A DNA stretch of 64,000 nucleotides from Brevipalpus yothersi (taxonomy: Eukaryota; Arthropoda; Arachnida; Trombidiformes; Tenuipalpidae), in contig QZCP01000151.1 of assembly GCA_003956705.1 (NCBI GenBank), forward strand, positions 1-64,000, read 5' to 3'. Under the pieces are notes generated by a model. The model was not told where the DNA came from. It did not search any database and saw nothing but the letters and a program-made list of their open reading frames with translations. Shown here piece by piece: positions 44,194 to 54,299 of this stretch (position 1 is the first letter of the stretch; every line of letters begins with the position of its first letter). Made by a program: the position numbers and the translations under genes.

Positions 44194-44380
44194 TGAAACC
44201 CGAAAAACAGGTCACCATATAGGTAGGGAGAGAAGGAGAACTTGAGGCAACAGCCGAAAACTTTTCGCCATGTTGGCACTTACCAGTTCTCCTCTCTCCC
44301 CGATGGTTGTTCTGTCTGCAAACATGAATCAAAATTAAATAGTGAAAAACCCAAAAAATATTGTGATTTTGACCCTTGCA
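44194..44380 (+). repeat. 3' LTR of element 1
   Basis: TGAAACCC...CCCTTGCA, 187 bases, one mismatch (44291) to the 5' LTR. It is followed by the ATTGA duplication at 44381-44385. Confidence 0.92.
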
Positions 44381-44385
44381 ATTGA
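44381..44385 (+). repeat. Target-site duplication (right), ATTGA
   Basis: Identical to 30787-30791. It confirms that LTR-to-LTR element 1 is one complete insertion. Confidence 0.85.
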
Positions 44386-44600
44386 TTTTCCGAAAAATCA
44401 CTTATTTCAATTAATGCTCGATTAAAACATTTCAATATAGATGAACCATTCACTTGGTTCTAGATAGGTACGCAATATTCTAATTTCTAGGGAAGGTCGC
44501 ACAGAGTAATATTTACCTTTAAAACCTCCTAATTTCCCTGACCGTAGACCCATTCACTTGGTCCGTTGGAAATTTTATTCTTTACAATATAGCTTGGATA
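44386..44600 (-). other. Leader of element 2, right piece, with two hairpins
   Basis: This follows directly from 30786 if element 1 and one ATTGA are taken out. It holds GAACCA-TTCACT-TGGTTC at 44443-44460 (six perfect pairs) and a weaker one, GACCCA-TTCACT-TGGTCC, at 44547-44564. These share the loop of the hairpins near the third gene of element 2. No primer site or LTR of element 2 was identified to the right. Confidence 0.55.
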
Positions 44601-44615
44601 AGAGAATTCATGCAC

Positions 44616-44894
44616 TCACGATAACGTTGCAATAATGCAATCAGTGGAATCAAAAACCAATATAAATGATTTGAACATAAGATCTGGGTAATTTTCAGCA
44701 CATAAAATACCGTCTATAAAGTTATTCTCCGGTTCATATAAACACTTCCAAGATGTTGGGTATCTTCCGAGCAGTATTCCTTGAGATGTAAACCATCCAG
44801 AATCATTATTTTCTGGATAATATGAGCGAATACTCTTGAACCACAGCACAGAATTCAATATTCTGTAGTAGTTGAGCTCATAGATAGAATCCAA
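44616..44894 (-). other. Open frame of unknown nature
   Basis: A 92-residue minus-strand frame that reads like real protein (many Trp, Tyr and Cys residues; YPENNDSGWF, PTSWKCLYEPENN). The sequence ATCGTGAGTGC at its end would fit a splice donor. I recognise no family. It may be a host exon next to the retroelements or part of element 2's upstream region. Chance cannot be ruled out. Confidence 0.3.
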
Positions 44895-45275
44895 TGGAAT
44901 TCTTCACAATATTCACCAACCAGCCGAAGAATACTCATCAATTCACATGGAAAACATCCAGGATTTTACCTAACCTGGTGCGAACACCATTTTGAAACAA
45001 TTTTCCAATTTCTTATTCTGAATTCTCAAAATTTTAATTGAATAACCACACCCAAGAACGAAAACTGGACTCTCGAACTGCATTCCTTGAATGCTAGAAT
45101 CATTGTGTTTTATTTCCATTTGCTTTTGCTCGCTTCAACCAGGGTCCATACAAGGGAGACCTTGAATTTATCGATTTTTGCATGCATCCTCTAGAATATC
45201 GATTTCCACATACTCTTCTGGAGAGTTCTACCAATCGATAATTGGCAACTTACTCAGTTGCACTAATACAAATAG

Positions 45276-46336
45276 TTTGTTGGATTTTTCAAAGCCAAGC
45301 AAGGGGATATTGATGAAGAAGCTGAACTCTATCTAGCCTCTTCATCCGAGTTGTTGAATGCAGATGATGAATAAAAAGAGACTATTCGAAAAAAGAAGCG
45401 AAAGAAGGTTGAGAAAGAAGAATATGAAGTTATCAAAGATGATGAAGAAGATGATGAGTGTCAATGGTGTATCACGAAATTGAAAAAGCATCTCATTGTT
45501 TGTATCAAACAAACCATTTACCTGTGTTTACCTGCACAAGAGCCATTAGTACCAAATCATTGCTACATTCGATCTCGCTCACATGTGAAAAGTTCAGTTC
45601 AAGCTGATGAAGTTTGTCATCGAGAAATACTCAATATGAGATCACGTTTATGTGACATGTTGGAAAGCGATAAACGCAATTGCATTTTCATGGAAATATT
45701 TTTCAGGAAAGATAATCATCATTTTCAGATTGAGTGTCTTCTTGTAGAGCAGAAGTATTTCGCTGATGCTAAAATGTACTTTAGAGTGACATTTAATTGA
45801 TTTTGCTCATCCAACTCATTTCTTTGCCATAAAAATTTTCACTCGTTCTAGAAAGTCATCTTGGAATGTGAGACAGAGTCGTCAGACAGCAAGAAACTAA
45901 TCGAAATCAAAGATAAGCCTATAACTAACGCGATAAGAGCGATATCGTTTAGCCCTCATCGATTTCGAATAGACAAATAATCTATTTTTCTATATCATTT
46001 ACAGATTCCCAATAGCCTCTCTTATTTTTGGGTATCAATTGGTCCCTCAAACGATGGATATGGACACGTTATTGAAGACGAGAGATATTTTCCCAGACAC
46101 TTGGACATGTAATTATTTTTTAGCTTCTTATCTTAATTTTTCTAAACTGATCTTTCATTCGAATTTCTATTCCATTAGAGGTAATAGCTGGACTTCTTGA
46201 TATTGATAGATATGAATACATGAAACCAAGGAGCGAGACATTTTATCAACAATACGATCGAGTTTCAAAGTTCAAATCATCTCGGAAGAAGTTTGATACG
46301 ACCGAAGATGGAGTTATTCACGAAGAGACTGTCTAA
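45276..46336 (+). pseudogene. Unrecognised spliced gene or its remnant
   Basis: An acceptor (AATAG, 45274-45275) opens a frame encoding KAKQGDIDEEAELYLASSS. The same frame continues past a TAA (45372-45374) into RKKKRKKVEKEEYE, then an acidic run and a C-x2-C (CQWC), and on to about 45785. A plausible 66-base intron (45786-45851, GTGACA...TTCTAG) joins in frame to KVILECETESS. Further protein-like stretches lie at 46005-46110 and 46178-46336 (VIAGLLDIDRYEYMKP, ending in TAA), but I could not join them cleanly. The lysine-rich then acidic opening suggests a nuclear protein; no family is recognised. The TAA and awkward joints favour a decayed gene. Confidence 0.35.
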
Positions 46337-46530
46337 AGAGTTGGAGCTCCTCAAAAAGATATTTTATTATTTTCATCCTATTTTCATATTTCATCCTATC
46401 TAATTTTTGAAATCAAAATAAAGTAACCGACGCAAAATAGTAGTGCTCTTCATGAATTCTTTACTAAGTAAGCTTATCAGCTCTGAGCTCCATGGAAACT
46501 TTTCCGTGTAATTGATGGTGGGTGTATTTC

Positions 46531-46950
46531 GAGACAATCGAAGCCAATCAAGATTGTGAATTTGGATGTGATCGAGAAAAAAGAGCAACATATACATTTT
46601 CTGGCAAAACGAAAGAGGTATGATAGAGTGACCAAACAAAAATAGTTCGGGAAATGATGCAGGCTGGTTGCAATTTCTACGAATGGTCAAAGCGTAAAAG
46701 TATTCCGAAAAAAAGTTTGGATCAATGGATCTATGAGCACTTGAAAAAGCTACAGAAATCGAATACTGAATGCTGTGATCTGACGAGGAGGAATTTGATT
46801 ACTTCAACACAGATCTTCATCGGAGAATATTTCAACAAACACAAGATGACCAACTGAACTTAGTCCAATCAACTGGAGAGCAAGTTGATGATGGGCTTCT
46901 TCAGAACTCCCGGCAAGATAATATTCCACACACTACAACTGATGATGATG
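46531..46950 (+). pseudogene. Unrecognised spliced gene fragment
   Basis: A frame from 46531 encodes ETIEANQDCEFGCDREKRAT up to 46617. A 45-base intron (GTATGA...GCAG, 46618-46662) would join it in phase to AGCNFYEWSKRKSIPKKSL and a helical stretch DQWIYEHLKKLQ. Near 46790 the protein-like reading switches by one base to EEEFDYFNTDLHRRIFQQT and runs to a TAA near 46970. The shift suggests a one-base deletion. Function unknown. Confidence 0.3.
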
Positions 46951-46974
46951 GCTTAACAAATTACCTTAATTAAA

Positions 46975-47370
46975 TTATTAGTGGTCAAAATCACCGAATC
47001 AGCTACCCTTGTTTGAATTCGAACGTTTCATTTATAACGTTTGACGATGAAGTTTTTCTAATTCTACTTACATGTCAACCAAAGATCTATCCAAAGTGAA
47101 AGAGCGATATCATTGACATGTTGAATGCTCATAATCACCGAATATAGAACGATGTGAATGGGATGAGTTCTAGTATACATGTATTCAACAAGAAGGATAT
47201 TAGCATCCTCTGATACGATCACCGAGGCTCAGAATTTCTCTAGTTTCATGCATCATCAACTGGAAAGATAGAAATTTTGACTGGAGAGGAACGAGACTAT
47301 CACCCAATGGCCGTCAAGTGATTAGTGTGTTTGATAACCAAATTATCATGATATATTCAGTCATAAAATA
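46975..47370. other. Intergenic, nothing seen
   Basis: About 400 bases of AT-rich sequence between the fragment above and the cathepsin 3' end. No repeat family or gene is recognised. Confidence 0.5.
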
Positions 47371-47376
47371 TTTATT
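47371..47376 (-). terminator. Poly(A) signal of the cathepsin-like gene
   Basis: AATAAA on the minus strand about 107 bases after the stop codon, a normal distance for a short 3' UTR. Confidence 0.65.
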
Positions 47377-47482
47377 GATGCGATTATTTATTGAAGAAGT
47401 CAGCAGCTTGCCAACTTTCACTGGCAGCTTGGACAATGAAACGAACAATTACAGGATGTGTAAAAGTTGTGGGAAAGAAAAA

Positions 47483-48655
47483 TTAAACAACAGGGTAGGA
47501 AGCAGCATCAGCAATTCCGCAGAGATCTTGTCCCTTAGCGAGACGGAGGTAGCCTTTCTCACCCCAATCAGCACCCCAACTGTTCTTGACAATCCAGAAG
47601 TCTTGTCCATCTTCATTTCCATAACCAACTGCGGTAACACCATGATTGGGTTGAGCGGGAGTTTCGCAAGGTGATGAGTATATTCCACCGGTATAAAACT
47701 GAAGCCCGAGGGTAGCTTCGATGGCAACTGATGTAACTCTTTGAGCAACGGCCTCGGCCAAAGCAGATTCATCACCAGCAGCTACATCAGTATAGCTCTT
47801 GAGAGTTAGGCCAACATTTTGCTTGTTGAATTCACAGCTTTCATCTTCACCAACATATGGGTAAGATGTTTCAGTATCAATACCACCGTTGATGATGGTG
47901 TAGTTGAAAGCGCTGTTCATAAGACCGCCATTGCATCCTTTATCACCCTCTGCACCAGAACAATCGACCAAGTTTTGTTCGCTCAATTCGACAAGTTTAC
48001 CGGTAGCTTGGGCGTGAGCACTTTCCATGGAAGCAACAGCAGAGAATGCCCAGGCTGATCCTGATGGAATCGAAATCGGGAAAATTGAGGCTTATGGAAT
48101 CTTCAAAATAGAAATCCTAGAGGAACAAATACTCACCACATTGGCCTTGATCTTTAACTTCAGTGACAATTCCCTTGGTTCGCCAATCAACAGAGACTGG
48201 GAGATCTGAGACAGACCCTCTCACGTGTTGACGAGGAGCTGGAATTTTTCCCTTGTTGCTGTATCCGAAATGAGTCTTTGAGAATTCCTCGAATGTCTAG
48301 TATCAAAAAATAGAGAGTTAATCAATGATTTTTTGCGATTGGGCTGATGGAGGGCACACCAAATCAGAAAACTTGGTCATTCCAAGAGTGTATGAAGCTT
48401 GTCCATTCTTGGCACGCTCGTTGTGTTGCTTTACTTTCTCCATATTTTGGAGGAAGATTCGATGACGTTGAGCTTCCTCTTCGGCAGTTGCATATTTCTT
48501 GCCAAATTGATGCTATATGGATGAGATGGAATGAAATTAGTTATAATCAATCTATATTTCATTTCACCATACCTTACCTTGAATTTGGTCCACTCATGGT
48601 TTTGAGGAACCGCTAGGACAGTATTGAGAACGGCGAGAAGTACGATGAGTTTCAT
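47483..48655 (-). CDS. Cathepsin L-like papain-family protein, catalytic Cys replaced by Ala
   Basis: Four exons: 48655-48578, 48512-48360, 48296-48137, 48060-47483, giving 969 bases and 322 residues. Introns are 65, 63 and 76 bases; donors are GTAAGG, GTGTGC and GTGAGT. It starts with a signal peptide (MKLIVLLAVLNTVLA). The I29 propeptide carries an ERFNIN-type helix (EEEAQRHRIFLQNMEKVKQHN), and the mature chain begins near LPVSVDWRTKG. The oxyanion Gln is present in DQGQCG. The active-site box reads CGSAWAFS in place of CGSCWAFS, the codon being GCC. The His (PNHGVTAVGYG) and Asn (KNSWG) are kept, as are GCNGG and the C-terminal CGIA...YP. So the fold is intact but peptidase activity should be lost. 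It would be secreted or lysosomal, perhaps a decoy, inhibitor or binding protein. The codon is inside exon 4, so splicing does not explain it unless an alternative acceptor is used. Confidence 0.9.
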
Positions 48656-48717
48656 GATTGTAAAATTGAGGTATCGAAAAGTAGTGAACAAGTGAATGAT
48701 GTGTCCACAGTTTCGAG

Positions 48718-48724
48718 CTTTTAT
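48718..48724 (-). promoter_or_regulatory. TATA-like box of the cathepsin-like gene
   Basis: ATAAAAG on the minus strand, 63 bases before the ATG, with TCATTC about 30 bases downstream as a possible start site. Confidence 0.5.
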
Positions 48725-49050
48725 GTTCCGTTGTTTTGAGTTGCAGAAAAACTCGATTTTCTGCTCTGTTCACCTAGATCTGTCTGCATTTCGTATCTGA
48801 GATCATGGGATGGATTTATCATTTTTCAACACCCCTTCACTGTTTCATGAGGTGAAAATGCATTACTTCTTAAGCATGCAATAATGCACGTTTCCCCCCC
48901 TTAGCGATGGAAACATTGTTTCAAGGCTGATGTATACGTGAGCCCCAAATCAATCAACGAAAAATCAGTAGCGGCAAGCCTTTGATATTGCTATTAATAG
49001 CCTCAGGGAGTCCCAAAATTTTCTTTAAGAAAATGATGAGAAATCCCCAT

Positions 49051-49070
49051 AGAAGCTCCTAGAAGCTTCT
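49051..49070 (+). promoter_or_regulatory. Heat-shock element
   Basis: AGAAGCTCCTAGAAGCTTCT is four alternating five-base units (nGAAn, nTTCn, nGAAn, nTTCn) with a single mismatch (TCC for TTC). Arthropod heat-shock factor binds three or more such units. Confidence 0.6.
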
Positions 49071-49077
49071 TGATAAG

Positions 49078-49086
49078 TATATAAAG
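49078..49086 (+). promoter_or_regulatory. TATA box after the heat-shock element
   Basis: TATATAAAG, 8 bases after the heat-shock element. A transcript would start near 49105-49110 and run right, away from the cathepsin-like gene. No long frame follows. Confidence 0.6.
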
Positions 49087-49599
49087 GGAGTGATTTTGTT
49101 GATCAGATCCCTTAGATCTTGGCATTCAACCTGTTAAGGTGAGCATCAGGCTGGCAAGTGATGGCTAGCTTGCGTGCAGCCAAGTCCCTTTCTCTTTCTC
49201 TTTCTTTCTTTTCTCTATTCTAGAGTCATTGTTAGGTGCAAGGCTCTCTATGTTAGAACTCTTCTAAAACTTTGTTCTACTTATCTTGCTATTATATTCG
49301 ATCTTGATTTACCACCAATAAACTTTATTATTAAACCTTCCTGTCAGATCCTAGATACTTCGCGCAACCCTAGAACTTTTTCTTACAGCACGATAGAACC
49401 ACGATCAGTGCCCTTCGGTTAGATCCTCGATTGGAATTGAATAGAACAGAATAGAACATTATAGTACCCTCTCGAATTGAACTCGATAGATTAGAGATGG
49501 TATGCAGTGGTTCAAAGAAACCACAACATACCACCACAATTCCCACCCATTCCCCCACCAATCAGATTGACGTGCTTGAATGCTTGATAAAGTAGATAG

Positions 49600-49900
49600 A
49601 AAGAATAGCAGCCATTTCGGCCCCAGCTGGGACTGATCTGAATTTTATCTTCCCTTATCTTTTTTTTGATGAGAAACACGATGAGTCATTTCAAGTCTCT
49701 ATCTTCAACCGTTCCAGAGATATGAGTGCCGACGTTTTTGAGCCCTGTTTGACCCTCGAGAAGCTCAACTCCTTCCGATCTCGATAGAATAGAGTTTTCT
49801 CAGAAGGTCTATGTTAGTTCCATCCCATGAAGGTACTCAATATCAGATAAAATATCTCCTCAAAAAGATAAAATGTCAAACTCGTTTCTAGATCAAAAAT
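49600..49900. repeat. Dispersed GATAAG-family repeat
   Basis: Shares CATTTCGGCCCCAG, a TTATCTTCCCTTATC segment, GATGAGAAACACGATGA and GAGATATGAGTGCCGACGTT with 11630-11880 and 14430-14730. No coding frame. Confidence 0.6.
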
Positions 49901-49999
49901 ATCATATCTCCGAAAAAAGGCTTGACCACAAAACCAAACTTGCACGTCATGATGGACAAAAAGTGTCCAACATATGAATGGAGTCTTATCTCTCTAATC

Positions 50000-50413
50000 A
50001 GGGAGCTTGAGATATTAAGGGATACTGATTTCAGCCCGTATCCATGCTGCCTCCTGGCTATTAACTGTGAGTTGACCTGCTTAAGTGCGCAAATGGCCAC
50101 GCTGACTCACTCATGAGCATTCGTCATGCGCAACTTGACACTCTTCATAAGTTGTGCCGTTCGATAGTTTCTCGCTCAGCTCCCCGCTGGTCGCAGTGAG
50201 GTGACGTTGGCTCATCATAGAGAGCTAATACATGGACATTTCTTGTATATCCACAACTAGTTTCTGAGATTGACCTGAATATTGAATGATAATGCCAATA
50301 ATTGAGTCAGCGTGGCCATCTGCGCACTTAAGCAGGTCAACTCACAGTTGATAGCCAGGAGGCAGCATGGATACGGGCTGAAATCAGTATCCCTTAATAT
50401 CTCAAGTTCCCTG
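50000..50413. repeat. Foldback element with ~110-base inverted arms
   Basis: 50000-50109 and 50304-50413 are reverse complements with only a few differences (for example TATTAACTG against TATCAACTG, and GCGCAAATGG against GCGCAGATGG). The spacer is about 195 bases. It looks like a recent foldback or MITE-type element or a local inverted duplication. It ends close to an AATC/GATT pair on both sides. Confidence 0.75.
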
Positions 50414-50419
50414 ATGATT

Positions 50420-51690
50420 GTCTGAACGAAGTGAAGACTCTGGGTCGACTTTTTTCACATTTTGTTCCAGCTGTATCTTCTGAACCGCCAGCACTAGCAT
50501 TCTAATACTTCATATTAAGATTATACAGTCTACAAAGGTGTGTCTTCTGGCAAAAAAGTGGGATTCTATAAAGAAATTTTTTGTGAAAAACGCTGACTGT
50601 GAATAGGGAGTAGAAATTCTTGAGCCCATTGAGAGCTTCAATTTTTGAGTGGTGGTAGAGCTTTTAGGAAGAATTTTTCGAAGTTCTAACAAAAAATATC
50701 AGAGTTGCAAGTTTCCTTTTTAAATTCGGCATGAAAGGTGCTAACGCTAGCTGATTTTCACCAAAATCTTCAACATTCGATTTTGTCGAGGAAAATCGCC
50801 CCCAATTAGCTAGAACATGATAATTGGAAGGACATTATATGATAAACTAGCTAATTCTCCAATTCCAAAGAATATAGAGTTCGCAAATATCCTATCAGCA
50901 CCATGAATTTCAAGTCAAAGAAATTGTGCTATTACTATAAACACTGTAATTTCTTTAAAATTTTTTTCTGAAAAATGGTCACCTCCACCTTGGACACACC
51001 ATGTGCTCACATTCTCTCTCATGAAAATATATACCATGATTATCCCATTGGTTTTGGGAACATTTGAAAAAGTCAATAGAGTGGCGCTATCATTCGAATA
51101 GATTTTGATGGAAGAATATTCGATTGATAACATTCAACTCGCTAACTGGATTATACTATGTTGGAGTTCTTCCAGTGAACGAATGAGTGTGAAGTTCCAT
51201 GAATTATAATGCTCACGATATCTGGGCCCAGGACTCAACGTGGATAATGCTAACGCAAGTCAATTCTGACCAAAATATAAAAATATTCAGTTTTGTTCTT
51301 CGAATTTGCTTCAGTTGAATCTAATATGATGATATCAAGAACACTCAATGATAATATATTCAATTTCCCAATACGAGAAGGATTTGGTCGAATCATGAAG
51401 ATATTTTTTCAAAGTATCATCAGGTGCAACTCAATCGCACTTTGTAGAACATTATCTAGGGTGGAGTTGTGAATCCTCATCGACAACTAGGAGTGATCTT
51501 ATTCCTACATAATTTGTTCTTCTGCAACACTAAGAACACCAGCTCATTTTCAAAGGATTCCTATGCTTGCATAAAACAAGTATGATCTGTATGAATATTC
51601 ACCCTTGGCTTTTACATGTTCAGTCTATTGAGAAAAGGCTACTTCTCTTTATGGTCAATTTTTGGCATAATATGTTACCATTTAATGGTC
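50420..51690. other. Intergenic, nothing convincing
   Basis: AT-rich sequence with only short open frames and no repeat family recognised. Three short stretches (near 50730, 50850 and 51260) share GCTAACGC/CACCAAAAT-like wording and could be very old repeats. Confidence 0.4.
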
Positions 51691-51703
51691 CCTTGAGGCA
51701 TTA

Positions 51704-51821
51704 GCTATTGAGCATCAGGTTAGGTTGATCTGTGACCATGGGTGGAGCCCATGCTTCCACAGGACCTCAGCCATTGAGCTTGAGGTTAGTTTGATTTGTG
51801 ACTACGGGCGGAGCCCATGCT
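51704..51821. repeat. Two tandem 66-base units with internal stem
   Basis: Unit starts at 51704 (GCTATTGAGC) and 51770 (GCCATTGAGC) each run through AGGTTAG-TTGAT-TGTGAC to GGAGCCCATGCT. The first contains CATGGG-TGGAG-CCCATG, a perfect six-pair stem. Short transcribed repeats often look like this, but no promoter boxes were seen. Confidence 0.6.
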
Positions 51822-52009
51822 CTCTGATGTTATGTTAGGTTGGGTTAGATCAGATCAATATTCCAAATAATGTGAGCTGTCGCATTACTTCCTACCTGAT
51901 ATCAACACTCAGTCATTTTGCTCGGAAAATTTTTCACTTCGTTCAGACTCGGGATCAGCGATCCTTCTAGTTAATCAGAGTCAACTCCGAGAAGAGAATA
52001 AGTTCTACC

Positions 52010-52400
52010 ATTTATGACTCTGGTCGTTGCCGTTCTTGCCATTGTGATGTCATGCCATTGTGTCGAGAATGAATGAGATCACGAGAAGAAGTCTCGGGTT
52101 TATATACTCCTCTTTCCCATCGATAATGACTCATGACCCATTTCCCGTTGAAAACTTGTCAGATCGAGTGACCCTGACTCATTCCATATTAGTGATAGTC
52201 AGTCGAAGGCTGAATCCTTATCTCAAATAATATGAGTCATGGTCACTTGAGTGCCCAAATGAGTGACTCATTCCTTTCCTGAGATTTTTAATAGCTCGCT
52301 TAGGCAGTCCACTGACAGCGGCAATTAGTGATAAGATGATTGAAAAAAGATTTATCATTTCCTGAAGAAACCAGATTTGGAACTGAGGTGGTGATAAAAT
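52010..52400. repeat. Inverted relative of the 1880-2235 repeat
   Basis: Read in reverse it follows 1880-2235 closely: GTTGCCGTTCTTGCC, then GAGAAGAAGTCTCGGG, TATACTCCTCTTTCCCAT, GACTCATGACCCA and a CGCTTAGGCAGTCCACTGAC segment. Confidence 0.65.
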
Positions 52401-52762
52401 TTTCATATCTCACACAACCGATGAGATAAGCCTGCACACAAACAATGTAGGGGACCCGGGGACAAGTTTGTCAAAAATCAATATTTTCCATCCACAGAGA
52501 AACTAGACCTGAAACCAGAATCCTGATAAGATCATCTTATCTCTCATGATTGATAAGATGAGATAAGACATTCCTATGCACCCAGTTTTGGTACGAGCTA
52601 TTCGAAAATGGATAATTGATGCTCACATTTGTTTTCATATTAATGAGAAGCTAATGAGCCTTCAATTGGATTGTTTCTAAGTATGATCCATCTTTCCGTG
52701 AATCGATTCTTTCAACTCATCTCAATTCTTCGAGCCTTAACTCAAGGCATCAAGATAGGGAG

Positions 52763-52830
52763 ACCAGAGCCCTGTGGGTGTTAACCAGTCGACACCACGA
52801 GAAGGTGGGTATGGATTTTGCCCGACCAAG
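52763..52830 (+). repeat. Third copy of the ISL2EU-type terminus
   Basis: CCAGAGCCCTGT, GTGTTAACCAGT, CACCACGAGAAGGTGGG and ATGGATTTTG-CC-ACCAAG follow the inverse of 21175-21240 with about one change in six. No transposase lies next to it, so it is a fragment or a non-autonomous copy. Confidence 0.55.
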
Positions 52831-53509
52831 ATAAACTTGACCCAAACTATACCAATGATTCATCCATGGATAATTTGATCTAAAATCATGCATTCCGTGT
52901 GTTCATCAGCGAGAAACAGTGATTATGGACATTTTTCATGTCAAAATTTGGTCCTCCAATACTCAACACAGGTGACACCTGACACCTAGCACACACCTCC
53001 CGCACTTTTCGATAACTAACCTGTTGGAAAGGCTTGGGTCCAACAGATAATTCATATATTCCCTCTATGAGTTTATATGCTCTCGACTCGATGAGAAGAT
53101 AGCAGTATGTAGGACCGAAATGTTCTAATTTCTTACACATCTGACCTTGATCGAGCTAAACCATGAGAGAAGACTCGAGATAATTAGTTCTAACTTTTAT
53201 AAGATAGATCTCACAGAGTGTCTTTCATGTACAGCAGGATACCAGATTTAAGTGAATTATGTGGTTTGAACTAGACAATGTTTGGTATTCGAAAACTCAC
53301 TCTTACAATAGGATTTTCGAATAATTTATTATTTGATTATTGATTTCGATATTTTTATTCTATTTGCGCTCTCTTTCCCCTGTTTCTAATCGATGACTAT
53401 TCGATTCCAAATGTTTTGGCTGCGGAAGAATATTCTTCACTAGTTTCCACCTGAAAAGAGGAACTTCTCCTCCAGACGAATCTCTAACAATACTGAAGGC
53501 ATGAAAATG

Positions 53510-53990
53510 TCTTATCTTATCTTATCGATCATGGAAGATAAAATAATCTCATCAGTATTTCAGATTAACACCTAGTTTTTGTGAAGAGAATATATCGATT
53601 TTGACAATTTTGTGCACGGGTTCGACCCATTAGAGGTATGCAATCTTATCTCATCGGTTGTTCGAGACGTAATGATGTTATCAGTAATTTGGCTCCAGAT
53701 CTAGTTTTTTTTGAGAGAGAGAATATTGATTTTTTACCATTTGTACCAATGCTGTGATTATGGAATATACCTTATCTTATCTAATCAATCATGAGAGATA
53801 AAACAATCGTATCAGTATTTTTGACTCCCACCTACTTTTTTCATAGAGGGAAAATATCGATTTCTGAACAAATTGCGCACGGGTCGCCAACATGATAATT
53901 ATGCAATCTTATATCATCAGCTGCGAGAGATATGATAATGTTATTGTCATGTTGGCTTCAGATCTCGTTTGCAAGAAACTAATGAATCGA
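53510..53990. repeat. Array of ~118-base units, second locus
   Basis: About four units related to 21420-21790. Each has a CTTATCT-ATC...GAGATAA-type arm pair, a TTATCAGTA line, a CACCTAGTTTT or GATCTCGTTT line, and ATCGATTTT-ACAA-TT-TGCAC. Confidence 0.65.
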
Positions 53991-54059
53991 TTTTTCATCA
54001 TCTTATCACCCTCTGAATACGATGAAAAACATTCCACCTCATTGCATTCTTGATGAGAA

Positions 54060-54260
54060 TTTAGATGATACCATTTTTATCTCGATATGATTGCTGGTTT
54101 TCGAGATGGTCAAAATGGGGAAAATGGCTTTATCTCAGGGAATAAGAGTCATAGAGACTTTTCGTCTCGTTTTTTGGTGTTATCACAATTGATTAGATGA
54201 GCTGAGCAAGTTTGATGAAAATTTGAGCATGGGCACTTTTCCCATAGAGAATGGGCATTG
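54060..54260. repeat. Dispersed repeat following the array
   Basis: Same order as 21890-22085 and 11385-11570: GATACCATTTTTATCTCGATATGAT, GAGTCATAGAGA, GCACTTTTCCCATAGA, GGGCATTGTCCTTTG. It follows a tandem array here and at 21790, so array plus tail may be one repeat unit. Confidence 0.65.
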
Positions 54261-54299
54261 TCCTTTGCTTATTCTTATTCTTATTCTCAACAATTAGCC

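Larger units (their letters stand above)
30792..44380 (+). mobile_element. Full-length envelope-bearing Ty3/gypsy element (element 1)
   Basis: A 13.6-kb element with 187-base LTRs, a tRNA primer site, a 3-kb leader, gag-pol, env, a tandem hairpin repeat, a third gene and a purine tract. The LTRs differ by one base (T at 30889, C at 44291) and are flanked by ATTGA duplications, so it is young. Gag-pol (1677 codons) and env (962 codons) are open with all catalytic residues present. The third gene is already broken. It is inserted in opposite orientation into the leader of element 2. Confidence 0.93.
48930..49390 (+). mobile_element. LTR-like promoter stretch, possible solo LTR
   Basis: A heat-shock-like element, a TATA box, a C/T-rich leader, and an AATAAA at about 49317 followed by a TTCTTACA end, all within 460 bases. 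This is the layout of U3-R-U5. TGATGTATACG at about 48930 would be the left end. No matching second copy and no target duplication were found, so a host promoter is the alternative. Confidence 0.35.

Noticed and set aside
44979..44990. GTGCGAACACCA as the reverse of an element 2 primer site
   Set aside because: No LTR end could be recognised beside it and no matching tRNA was identified.
47318..48209. Plus-strand frames opposite the cathepsin-like gene
   Set aside because: They are shadows of the minus-strand exons.
51830..51850. TTAGG-like telomere repeat
   Set aside because: Only two or three imperfect TTAGG-type words; no array.
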